A DNA stretch of 39,727 nt from Paracoccaceae bacterium (GTDB taxonomy: Bacteria > Pseudomonadota > Alphaproteobacteria > Rhodobacterales > Rhodobacteraceae): contig JAHEJA010000006.1 in NCBI GenBank assembly GCA_024639125.1, forward strand, positions 7,431-47,157, written 5' to 3'. A program made the translations under genes and the position numbers. The notes beneath the pieces were generated by a model, which saw nothing but the letters and a program-made list of their open reading frames with translations, was not told the DNA's origin and did not search any database. This document shows positions 8,911-16,093 of this stretch, piece by piece (within the stretch, counting starts at the first letter, position 1; each line of letters begins with the position of its first letter).

Positions 8911-9635
8911 TGCGATTGGCGATGTGGTCTGGACCGCGCAATTTGTCGACGGCAATGATGTATGCTTTTGGAAATCGCGCTGATTTCGACGTTGTTGATG
9001 AACCGTTCTATGCAAGCTATCTGGTCAAGACGGGATTGAACCACCCTATGCGCCAAGACGTTATTGCGTCGCAGCCGCATGATCCGAAGGATGTTGTTCA
9101 GGGGCTGTTGGGGCCGATACCGAATGGCTGTCCGCATGTGTATCACAAACACATGACGCAACACATGTTGCCAGAGATAGATTTGGCGTGGATGGCCGAC
9201 GTTACCAATGTTTTCCTGATCCGGCATCCTGCGCGCGTCGCCAAGAGCTTTGCTGTGAAATACGATGGATTTGGTGCGGATGAATTGGGGTTTAGACGGC
9301 AATGGGAACTGTTTGAACATGCCCGCAGCCTGGGCCAATCCCCTGTTGTTGTTGACAGTAGTGATATACGAGCAAATCCCAGCGCAATGTTATCTAACCT
9401 TTGTGCTGCGATTGGGTTGAAATTTTCTGATGATATGTTGTCTTGGCCGCAGGGCGGCCATGCGCGTGATGGTGTTTGGGCGCAACATTGGTATGGGGCG
9501 GTCCATCGGTCAACTGGTTTTGATGGCCCTGAATCACAAATGCCCCAATTAAGTGGGGCACTTGATGAATTGGTAAAAGAGGCGATGCCTTACTACGACA
9601 AGATGTGCCAGTTCAAGTTATCACCAGTTCGCTAA
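8910..9635 (+). CDS. Sulfotransferase-like P-loop protein
   Basis: About 241 residues. The N-terminus LAMWSGPRNLSTAMMYAFGN matches the 5'-PSB loop of PAPS-dependent sulfotransferase-like proteins (SGPRNLST). VFLIRHPARVAKSF matches the 3'-phosphate-binding region (RxPxxxxxS type). I choose the ATG at 8910, which overlaps the aminotransferase stop (TAATG) and has GAGG about ten bases upstream. The ATG at 8901 is only 2 bases from the same SD. Translational coupling and the existence of eukaryotic proteins that join a sulfotransferase-like and a class IV aminotransferase domain suggest the pair acts together. The acceptor is unknown. Confidence 0.8.
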   Translation: MRLAMWSGPRNLSTAMMYAFGNRADFDVVDEPFYASYLVKTGLNHPMRQDVIASQPHDPKDVVQGLLGPIPNGCPHVYHKHMTQHMLPEIDLAWMADVTNVFLIRHPARVAKSFAVKYDGFGADELGFRRQWELFEHARSLGQSPVVVDSSDIRANPSAMLSNLCAAIGLKFSDDMLSWPQGGHARDGVWAQHWYGAVHRSTGFDGPESQMPQLSGALDELVKEAMPYYDKMCQFKLSPVR

Positions 9636-9643
9636 AGCAGGGT

Positions 9644-9700
9644 TTAGCCCCAGCCAGTTTTGGCGAACAGTACGCTTAGTTCATACGCTGACTTGTTCAT
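9644..9700 (-). CDS. Candidate 18-residue microprotein, unknown
   Basis: The frame MNKSAYELSVLFAKTGWG then TAA. The SD AGGAG (9709-9713) is eight bases from the ATG, which is ideal. It is the only plausible gene on this strand between arfB (ends 9822) and the convergent sulfotransferase gene (ends 9635). Directly upstream of the SD lies a 9-bp RNA hairpin (9714-9738). I do not recognise the peptide. It might be a real microprotein, a leader or a sensor peptide; no gene follows it on this strand, which argues against a classic attenuator. Confidence 0.45.
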   Translation of the reverse strand: MNKSAYELSVLFAKTGWG

Positions 9701-9713
9701 GATCGTTACTCCT

Positions 9714-9738
9714 ATTAATGACACTCTACGTCACTAAT
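9714..9738 (-). promoter_or_regulatory. Hairpin/dyad abutting the SD of the 18-codon frame
   Basis: Plus-strand ATTAATGAC (9714-9722) faces GTCACTAAT (9730-9738) with 7 bases between. On the minus-strand RNA all nine pairs form, one as G-U. The stem ends exactly where the SD AGGAG begins. It could be an operator on DNA or a structure that gates or protects the SD on RNA. Confidence 0.45.
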
Positions 9739-9821
9739 TAAAGGCATTTCGCGGAATATTCTCAATTGCGGATAGCCTTACCTTTTATTGCAAAGTTGCA
9801 AAATCGCCTGCAACAGAGCTC

Positions 9822-10238
9822 TTATTCCGATATTTTGGTTCTAAGCGTTTTAATTTCGCCGCGTGCTTTTTTCTGATCTAACCGCCGACGTTGGGACCCT
9901 TTTGTCGGTTTTGTCGGTATCCTGCGTTTGGGGACTACGAGCGCCTTTTTTATCAAAGCGACAAGTTTTTCTTTGGCAATTTCGCGGTTTCGCGATTGTT
10001 GCCGTGTTTCATCACATTGAAGAACAATGGCCCCGTCTTTGGTCCATTTTCGCCCTGCAATGCGTTGAAGTCTGCGTTTGACCGGCGCGGTCAGGGATGG
10101 TGAGCGTTCTGCTTCGAACCTGAGTTCAACCGCAGAGCTGACTTTATTGACGTTCTGACCTCCGGGGCCAGACGCGCGGATAAACTGTTCCGAATATTCC
10201 CAGTCTTCAAGGGTTATGGCGTCATTTACCCGCAGCAT
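9822..10238 (-). CDS. arfB: Alternative ribosome-rescue factor ArfB (YaeJ)
   Basis: A 138-residue stand-alone release-factor domain that hydrolyses peptidyl-tRNA on stalled ribosomes lacking a stop codon. The GGQ motif is at residues 26-28 (ASGPGGQNVNKVSS). The C-terminus is a basic tail (KRRIPTKPTKGSQRRRLDQKK) that enters the empty mRNA channel in known ArfB. The codon-recognition domain of RF1/2 is absent, as expected. It starts 2 bp after the kefC stop, so it is the last gene of the kefF-kefC-arfB operon. Confidence 0.95.
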   Translation of the reverse strand: MLRVNDAITLEDWEYSEQFIRASGPGGQNVNKVSSAVELRFEAERSPSLTAPVKRRLQRIAGRKWTKDGAIVLQCDETRQQSRNREIAKEKLVALIKKALVVPKRRIPTKPTKGSQRRRLDQKKARGEIKTLRTKISE

Positions 10239-10240
10239 TC

Positions 10241-12154
10241 CTAGTCATCACTTTCTGGTTTGGTGCGCTTAGAAAAATCCCAAGCACGCGAAGTTGTGGT
10301 ATTTGCCGACGCTTTTCCCAAAAGTTCGGATTCCTGAGCTTTCATAAGCTCTTTTGTTTTTTCAACCAAGGCTTGGTTTTTATGAATTGGGATGTCCGGA
10401 TCATAATGAGGCGCCATTTCGCGGATGATGTGACGATCCCTTTCGATAAAATCCTGAACGATTAGTTCGGCATCAAACTTGCGCGTACCCAGCATTTCCA
10501 AAGCGGTCCGCGCAGCCCGCACCGAGCTGTCAAAGGTTTCACGGATGATTTCACGACATCCTGCTGCGTATAATTCATAGACGTGTTGACGATCAACGGC
10601 ACGTGCTATGATTTTTATGTGCGGGTAATTGTGATGCACATAATGCACCATTTCGGTTGCTTTTTGTTTGTCGTCGATTGCGACAATTAACATTTCCGCG
10701 TCATCAATTCCGGCGGCATGAAGCAAGTCAGGACGGCTTGCATCGCCATAAAAGGCTTTGACATTAAAGGCTCGTAACATTTCAAGCTGGCTTGATGAAT
10801 AATCCAGAACGACGGTTTTATGACCACTCCAACTTAACAATCGATTGATGATGCCCCCAAAGCGACCATGACCAGCAATGATGATCTTGCCTTTCTCGGT
10901 AATTTCATCCGGCTCCTGTTCGCCGCCACGCAGATAGCGCGGTGAAATGACCCGATCATACAAGATGAACAGCGCCGGCGTCAGAAGCATCGACAAGGCA
11001 ACAACAAGCAAAAGCTGATCCGCTATGGCTTTGGGGATGACATGATTTGCAACTGTGAACGAGAGCAACACAAAACCGAATTCACCAGCCTGTGCCAAAC
11101 CCAATGAAAAAAGCCACTTATCGCCTGCGTTAACCCCGAATATTTTGGACAAAACAATCAAAACGGTGGTTTTCAGGGCTATCAACCCAAGGGTCATCGC
11201 CACAACCGACCAAAGGTTTTCAAACAACAGTGGAAAATTAACGCCTGCGCCCACGGTGATAAAGAACACCCCAAGCAAGAGACCTTTGAATGGATCAATA
11301 TCGCTTTCTAATTCGTGTCGATATTCACTATTTGCCAAAACCACGCCAGCAATGAATGTGCCTAAGGCTGGGGAAAGGCCAACAAGCGTCATCAAAAGCG
11401 CAATGCCGACAACCATCATCAACGCCGTCGCTGTAAACAATTCCCGCAGCCCTGCAGAGGCTACGAAATTGAACATAGGGCGTGTCAATAAGGCACCTGC
11501 ACTGATCACCAATCCAACAGCTCCAAGTGTAACGATACCTTGGAGCCAAGCAGGTAGATTGCCCATTAAATCGATGTCCGTTCCGTGATCCCCGGCTCCG
11601 GCGTGGTCATTCGTTGTATGGCTTGCAAGCTCGACCAATTCGGGCAGAGCCATCAAAGGCAATATTGCTAACATTGGGATGACGGCGATGTCTTGGAAAA
11701 GCAAAACTGAAAAACTGGCTTGGCCGCCATCGCTTTTCATCAATCCCTTTTCGTTCAAGGTTTGCAAAACGATAGCCGTCGAAGAAAGGGCTAAGACCAT
11801 ACCAATAGCCAACCCAACGCGCCACGTTTGCCCAAACATCATAGCAATTGCCATAATAGCCACGATTGTCACGCCTACCTGCAATCCACCCAATCCCAAA
11901 AGCTTGCTTCGCATTTGCCAAAGCATTTTGGGTTCTAGTTCGAGTCCAACTAAAAACAGCATCATAACAACGCCAAATTCAGCAAAATGTTGGATGCTGA
12001 CCACATCCACATGAAGCGCGCTTAGAAGTGGGGAAATTGCGATACCGGCAAGTAAATACCCTAATACAGACCCAAGCCCCAAACGTGACGCCACAGGAAC
12101 CGCAATGACGCCAGCCGCTAGAAAAAGGAAAGAAAGCATCAAGAAATCTGTCAT
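10241..12154 (-). CDS. kefC: CPA2 monovalent cation:proton antiporter, KefB/KefC-like
   Basis: A 637-residue inner-membrane protein. Residues about 1-385 contain a dozen membrane helices with the CPA2 pattern (VMMLFLVGLELEP, LALSSTAIVLQTL, GTFIAGVVLANSEYRHELE). Residues about 405-530 are a TrkA-N/RCK domain (IIIAGHGRFGGIINRLLSWSG, then FYGDASRPDLLHAAG). It is predicted to exchange K+ for H+ and acidify the cytoplasm during electrophile stress, as glutathione-gated KefB/C do. A KefF-like gene directly upstream (4-bp gap) supports this. SD AAGGGAT precedes the ATG. Choice between KefB and KefC is not possible from the sequence. Confidence 0.9.
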   Translation of the reverse strand: MTDFLMLSFLFLAAGVIAVPVASRLGLGSVLGYLLAGIAISPLLSALHVDVVSIQHFAEFGVVMMLFLVGLELEPKMLWQMRSKLLGLGGLQVGVTIVAIMAIAMMFGQTWRVGLAIGMVLALSSTAIVLQTLNEKGLMKSDGGQASFSVLLFQDIAVIPMLAILPLMALPELVELASHTTNDHAGAGDHGTDIDLMGNLPAWLQGIVTLGAVGLVISAGALLTRPMFNFVASAGLRELFTATALMMVVGIALLMTLVGLSPALGTFIAGVVLANSEYRHELESDIDPFKGLLLGVFFITVGAGVNFPLLFENLWSVVAMTLGLIALKTTVLIVLSKIFGVNAGDKWLFSLGLAQAGEFGFVLLSFTVANHVIPKAIADQLLLVVALSMLLTPALFILYDRVISPRYLRGGEQEPDEITEKGKIIIAGHGRFGGIINRLLSWSGHKTVVLDYSSSQLEMLRAFNVKAFYGDASRPDLLHAAGIDDAEMLIVAIDDKQKATEMVHYVHHNYPHIKIIARAVDRQHVYELYAAGCREIIRETFDSSVRAARTALEMLGTRKFDAELIVQDFIERDRHIIREMAPHYDPDIPIHKNQALVEKTKELMKAQESELLGKASANTTTSRAWDFSKRTKPESDD

Positions 12155-12158
12155 TGCT

Positions 12159-12758
12159 TTATCCCTTCACAGGCAGGTTTGTCGCATTCATCAAATCAAG
12201 CGCACAGGCTGCGTCGATATCCAGCGTTTCGTCACGTAGAGCCGAAATAAACCGGCCATAGGACTGAACGTGTTCATTCAAGAACCCATCTTGTTCAGCA
12301 TGCGCCCCAAAATAAGCATAGGGCGCAAGGAACGTCATGTTACACAAACGCGCCGTTTGTTCGAACGGGGTTAAAAAGGTGCGCAGAGGATAGGTTTGAT
12401 AACCTGTTTCTGAATAATCACTTTCGGTTCCAGCTGTGCTGACCGCTAGCCCCATGATCTTGTTGGTTAGAGCCGCATCTGGCGCACCATAGGCAAAGCC
12501 GTGTTCTAATGTCAGATCCAAGAACTCTTTTATCAATGACGGGGATGAGTACCAATAAATTGGAAATTGAAACAAGATTACATCATGATTACGCAAGCGG
12601 TCTTGTTCTTTGTCGATATCAATTCGAAACCGTGGGTATTCTTCGTATAGATCGATAACCGTTACGTTGGTTTGGTCTTTTGCCATATCCAGCAATGCTT
12701 TGTTCACGCGTGAAAAGCGGTGGGCTGGATGGGCGTAGTAAACAAGTACTCGTTTCAA
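12159..12758 (-). CDS. kefF: KefF-like NAD(P)H quinone oxidoreductase, antiporter ancillary protein
   Basis: About 199 residues, flavodoxin-like fold. The start region RVLVYYAHPAHRFSRVN is the FMN phosphate loop, followed by LFQFPIYWYSSPSLIKEFLD and GLAVSTAGTESDY. Such proteins bind FMN, reduce quinones and activate KefC. I favour the TTG at 12758, which has SD AAGGGA about seven bases away and matches the usual start of the family. An upstream ATG at 12782 adds 8 residues but has no SD. It is the first gene of kefF-kefC-arfB. Confidence 0.85.
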   Translation of the reverse strand: MKRVLVYYAHPAHRFSRVNKALLDMAKDQTNVTVIDLYEEYPRFRIDIDKEQDRLRNHDVILFQFPIYWYSSPSLIKEFLDLTLEHGFAYGAPDAALTNKIMGLAVSTAGTESDYSETGYQTYPLRTFLTPFEQTARLCNMTFLAPYAYFGAHAEQDGFLNEHVQSYGRFISALRDETLDIDAACALDLMNATNLPVKG

Positions 12759-12823
12759 TGTACATCCCTTCGATTGGTTCATCCAAACTATGTACTCTGT
12801 CCAAAAATTAAAAGGACCAATAC

Positions 12824-12850
12824 AAAAGGGCCGCCCATTGCGGGCGACCC
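12824..12850 (-). terminator. Intrinsic terminator of the small unit before kefF
   Basis: On the minus strand GGGTCGCCC, loop GCAAT, GGGCGGCCC (9 bp with one G-U), then TTTTGTATT. It ends the small unit carrying the 18-codon frame at 12918-12974 and leaves only about 65 bp to the kefF start. Confidence 0.8.
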
Positions 12851-12917
12851 TCGAGACTCACGGAGGTGGGCCGGTTAGGCGCACACCAATCTGGGTTTCA
12901 AGCCCTCAAGGGCTGCC

Positions 12918-12974
12918 TTAAAAGCGCGTCTCCCAAACTGTTCCGACACCTCTCTCCAATACCTCTCTTGACAC
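12918..12974 (-). CDS. Candidate 18-residue microprotein behind an extreme SD
   Basis: The frame starts at GTG: MSREVLERGVGTVWETRF then TAA. The bases 12974-12990 are complementary to the 16S rRNA 3' end for about 17 nt (plus strand reads CTGGATCACCTCCTTTC), far beyond a normal SD, and run right up to the start codon. After the stop come a small hairpin (AGCCC TTGA GGGCT, 12901-12914), an anti-SD (CACCTCC, at 12862-12868) and a terminator. The unit stands alone between yhhQ and kefF. I do not recognise the peptide; the RNA itself might be the product. Confidence 0.5.
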   Translation of the reverse strand: MSREVLERGVGTVWETRF

Positions 12975-12991
12975 TGGATCACCTCCTTTCG

Positions 12992-13039
12992 CTATGTTTC
13001 ACATACCAAGTATGGTGGCATAGTTTTGGGAAATGTCAA
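12992..13039 (-). promoter_or_regulatory. Candidate promoter and dyad of the small unit
   Basis: On the minus strand TTGACA (13034-13039) and CATACT (13009-13014) form a promoter-like pair with a long 19-base spacer. The -10 overlaps a nested inverted repeat: CTATG (12992-12996) with CATAG (13019-13023), and CATAC (13002-13006) with GTATG (13010-13014). This is either an operator or a 5' RNA hairpin next to the SD. Confidence 0.4.
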
Positions 13040-13045
13040 AATGTT

Positions 13046-13687
13046 TTATGAAGGCATAGAAATCAGCCGCGCTGAAAGCACGCGAAACGGAACCAAAGCA
13101 ACCAGCGCTATGGCAAGTTTTACTAACCAATCTGCAATTGCCAAAGACACCCATAGCGGCGCATCTGAGCCAAACAAAAGCAATGGAACACTGTCCCATG
13201 CCCACGAAATTTCGTTGTTTGCGGCTTCTGGAAAGAAGGTGATGCTTGCTGAAAAGGCAATCGTGAAAAAGATAGCCGTGTCCAATGCGGATCCGATAAT
13301 CGTTGACGCCAAAGGAGCGCGCCACCATGTACCCGCACGCAGGCGGTTAAACACAGCAATATCGATTAGCTGAGCGATCAAGAAAGCAGTGCCAGAGCCA
13401 ACTGCAATCCGCAATGCGACGGCGGCATATTCATAGCCATCACCCTGAAGCATGATTTGGCTTCCGATTAGGGAACAAATAACGCCCGTTATGAAACCGA
13501 CAAAAACAACACGCCGTGCTGCGGATGGTCCATAGATGCGGTTCATCAAGTCAGTAACAAGAAAGGCGAAAGGATAGGTAAAGGCACCCCAAGTCAAGAG
13601 GCCGTCCAGTAATAGAAACTGAACCAAAATATTTGATGCCACTACGATGGTGGCCATGGCAATTACGCCTGGAAGTATACGAGTCAT
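13046..13687 (-). CDS. yhhQ: Queuosine precursor transporter, YhhQ/VUT family
   Basis: About 213 residues with roughly six membrane helices. The family's LLTWGAFTYPFAFLVTDLMN motif follows helix 1, and GTAFLIAQLIDIAVFNRLR is the conserved central part. YhhQ proteins import 7-cyano-7-deazaguanine/7-aminomethyl precursors for tRNA queuosine. I choose the ATG at 13687, with a weak GGA upstream. A TTG at 13708 adds 7 residues and has no SD. The leader from the mepA stop is rich in alternative hairpins. Confidence 0.88.
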   Translation of the reverse strand: MTRILPGVIAMATIVVASNILVQFLLLDGLLTWGAFTYPFAFLVTDLMNRIYGPSAARRVVFVGFITGVICSLIGSQIMLQGDGYEYAAVALRIAVGSGTAFLIAQLIDIAVFNRLRAGTWWRAPLASTIIGSALDTAIFFTIAFSASITFFPEAANNEISWAWDSVPLLLFGSDAPLWVSLAIADWLVKLAIALVALVPFRVLSARLISMPS

Positions 13688-13792
13688 AGGTTTTATCCGT
13701 TTTCTCAAGGTATTCGGAGACTTGGCCCCCGCTCATCGGGAACGGGGGGCAATTAAGTCTATTTTAGCTTAATAGCAAGGGATAACTTAATT
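13688..13792 (-). promoter_or_regulatory. Structured leader of yhhQ, possible RNA switch
   Basis: Reading leftward, AATTAAGT (13785-13792, overlapping the mepA stop) can pair with ACTTAATT (13751-13758). An intermediate TTAAG near 13768-13772 can pair with the same CTTAA, giving mutually exclusive stems. Then follow a GC hairpin (GCCCCC...GGGGGC, 13725-13750) without a T-run and a TCTC/GAGA stem whose loop CCG can pair with CGG just before the start. It does not match the preQ1-I consensus well enough for me to name a class. Confidence 0.3.
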
Positions 13793-14686
13793 CGCGGTGG
13801 CAACGGATGCGCATTGTGACGGCAAATCTGCCAAAGTCATTGGGCGCTTTGGTTTTGGTGCCGGTTTGTTCGGATCCGGGGGCGGCGGGTTCAGGATATC
13901 ATCCACCCAACGCTGTGCGTTTTCGCATCCATCGCCTGCGGGTGGCGGCGCTTGGTTGACACAGTCTTTAGCACCCTTTGGACAGTTTAAACGCACGTGG
14001 AAATGGTAATGGTGTCCCCACCAAGGGCGGACTTTGCGCAACCACGCACGATCCCCTTTTTCATCCTTGCACATTTGAACCTTTGCTCCGGGAAACACAA
14101 AGATGCGTGCGACCCGTGGATCCGACGCAGCAGCCTTTAGGATTTCGTGGTGCTGCTTGGTCCATGACCCATTTACAAATGCGCCGGCGTTTTTGCGCAT
14201 GGAAATGGATGAAATGTTTTCACGCTCTTTCGATGACAAAGCCAAGTCTTTTGGGGGAAGCATCCAAATATCGATGTCCAAACCGATTTGATGGCTTGCG
14301 TGCCCCGTCAACATAGGGCCGCCCCTTGGTTGCGAGATATCCCCAATATACAAGCCATCCCAACCAGGTTGCCGTGCTGCCTTGGCGGATAAATCTTTGA
14401 TAAAGCTGATGGTTTCGGGGTAACCCCAGTTCCGATTGCGCGATAGGCGCATGGCTTGCCATGTTGGTCCAGTTTCCGGTAATTGAGCGCCCCCCGCCAA
14501 ACAGCCCTTGGCATAGCTGCCGATAGGTTCTGATTTTTGACGTGATGGCGCATCTAAATTGCCAAACACTTGCTTTGCATCTTTGGCACTTAACTTTGGT
14601 GAAAGCGTGGTTGGCTCGGGTGCCGAGCCGCCGCTACAGGCGGCGACAAGGCAAAGGGCCAGAATACTTTTTAACGTACGTCCCAT
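13787..14686 (-). CDS. mepA: Penicillin-insensitive murein endopeptidase MepA, lipoprotein
   Basis: A 299-residue MepA-family zinc endopeptidase that cuts DD- and LD-crosslinks of peptidoglycan. A lipoprotein signal peptide is present (LALCLVAACSGG, lipid Cys about residue 17). Active-site regions are seen: TGHASHQIGLDIDIWM (His and Asp zinc ligands) and WWGHHYHFHVRLNC. A Pro/Lys-rich segment (PPPPDPNKPAPKPKRP) lies near the C-terminus. The start overlaps the MFS gene end by 16 bp, so the two are co-transcribed; AGGAG is 10 bases before the ATG. Confidence 0.93.
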   Translation of the reverse strand: MGRTLKSILALCLVAACSGGSAPEPTTLSPKLSAKDAKQVFGNLDAPSRQKSEPIGSYAKGCLAGGAQLPETGPTWQAMRLSRNRNWGYPETISFIKDLSAKAARQPGWDGLYIGDISQPRGGPMLTGHASHQIGLDIDIWMLPPKDLALSSKERENISSISMRKNAGAFVNGSWTKQHHEILKAAASDPRVARIFVFPGAKVQMCKDEKGDRAWLRKVRPWWGHHYHFHVRLNCPKGAKDCVNQAPPPAGDGCENAQRWVDDILNPPPPDPNKPAPKPKRPMTLADLPSQCASVATAN

Positions 14687-16041
14687 TCGTCAGCATCTCC
14701 TTTGGGGTTAACAAATGCTAGCAAAAGTAAACCAATTAGGAAAAGCCCGATTAGCGGCGATACGCCTATGCGGGCGCTTTGTGTCCAAGTTGTCACTAGT
14801 CCAATCAACCCCGGTGCCATAAAAGCCGTTGCGCGACCCGAGAGGCCATATAACCCAAAACTTTCGGTGCTGCGGCCTTGATCCGAGTGACGCACCATCA
14901 ACGAACGGCTTGCCGATTGAAGTGCGCCGCCCATACCGCCGATGATGACACCACAGATCATAAATGTAATGTCAGGCACTTTGGACCCTTGGGCAAGCTC
15001 TATCCAAAGCAATGCGTCACGGCTCATGTTGATAATGACAAAGCAAACACCAACCAAGGTCCAAACAGTAAAGATGATCACAGGTTTTGGTCCCAGGCGT
15101 TTGTCGAAAATACCGCCAACCCAGCTGAATATTGCGGCACTAAGGGCCGCGATGATCCCAAATGTTCCGACTTGAACAATTGTCCAATCCAGTACCAAGC
15201 TGGCATAGACGCCGCCAAATCCATAAAGCCCGTTTAGCGCATCACGGTAAAACATCGAAGAGAGTAAAAATCCGCTTAGGCTTTTGCGGTGTTTTAGTTT
15301 GATGATCGATGATTTAAGCGATGTTAAACTCGCGCTGATATTGATTTTCGACGCGGTTCGATTGGGTTCTTTGACCCATGCAAAATAGGGTACCATAAAC
15401 ACGGCAAACCAGAGCGCAGTAAACGGTCCTATAAACCGTGTGCCTTCTTTTTGGCTGGCATCCAGCCCAAAGAGCGGATCCAACCCGACCAGAGTTTTAC
15501 CGTTGGGTTGTTCCACCAGTAATATCAAAGCAATCACAAGCGCAATCAACCCGCCTGCGTATCCGAATGCAAAGCCAGAACCTGAGATTTTGCCAACCTC
15601 TTCTTTGGTGCCGATGCTGGGCAGTTGGGCGTTGGTGAAAATAAGAGCGTATTCCGCGCCAATGAAGCCGATGCCAAACATGACCAGCATGAGCCACATG
15701 TTTGATCCATCAGGATTCGTCCACCAAAGCCCAAAAGACCCCACAACGTAAAGCAGTGAAAAGAAATATATCCAAGGTCGGCGTTTTCCGGCGGTATCCG
15801 CAATGGCCCCCATGATAGGGGCGCCGATCCCGATCAATAATCCCGTGATTGTTAAACACCACGACCAATAGACCTGTGCATTTGCTTTCGAGGCCGCATC
15901 ATCCATGCCTATAGATAAAAAATAAGAAGCAGCCACAGTTGCAAAAAATGGCCCATATATAAACGTGACCAGCAACGTATGATAAGGCTGACTAGCCCAA
16001 TCAAAGAAATACCAACCCCAGATACGTTTTCTGTTTGTCAT
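14671..16041 (-). CDS. MFS transporter, UMF1/Atg22-like family
   Basis: A 456-residue membrane protein with about 12 helices. The N-terminus GWYFFDWASQPYHTLLVTFI is typical of UMF1-family MFS permeases (Atg22-like). An MFS loop 2-3 motif appears as GAIADTAGKRRPWIYFFS. A second repeat starts near residue 240. Substrates of bacterial members are not established; the yeast relative exports amino acids from the vacuole. It overlaps mepA by 16 bp, so a role in recovering cell-wall products is possible but only inferred. Confidence 0.85.
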   Translation of the reverse strand: MTNRKRIWGWYFFDWASQPYHTLLVTFIYGPFFATVAASYFLSIGMDDAASKANAQVYWSWCLTITGLLIGIGAPIMGAIADTAGKRRPWIYFFSLLYVVGSFGLWWTNPDGSNMWLMLVMFGIGFIGAEYALIFTNAQLPSIGTKEEVGKISGSGFAFGYAGGLIALVIALILLVEQPNGKTLVGLDPLFGLDASQKEGTRFIGPFTALWFAVFMVPYFAWVKEPNRTASKINISASLTSLKSSIIKLKHRKSLSGFLLSSMFYRDALNGLYGFGGVYASLVLDWTIVQVGTFGIIAALSAAIFSWVGGIFDKRLGPKPVIIFTVWTLVGVCFVIINMSRDALLWIELAQGSKVPDITFMICGVIIGGMGGALQSASRSLMVRHSDQGRSTESFGLYGLSGRATAFMAPGLIGLVTTWTQSARIGVSPLIGLFLIGLLLLAFVNPKGDADEWDVR

Positions 16042-16093
16042 TGTCTCATCCCCAATTTACTTTACTAAAGCCTGTTCGCGCGCGTGCGGCAAG

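Noticed and set aside
11055-11588. Long + strand frame inside kefC
   Set aside because: Shadow opposite membrane helices; Ser/Thr/Pro/Asn-rich composition is typical of antisense of hydrophobic codons.
12974-12990. Fragment of 16S rRNA (CTGGATCACCTCCTTTC)
   Set aside because: No further rRNA homology on either side; on the other strand it is an extended SD directly before a start codon.
13709-13786. preQ1-I riboswitch
   Set aside because: The A-rich tail and loop motifs of the class are not present well enough; only an unassigned structured leader is reported.
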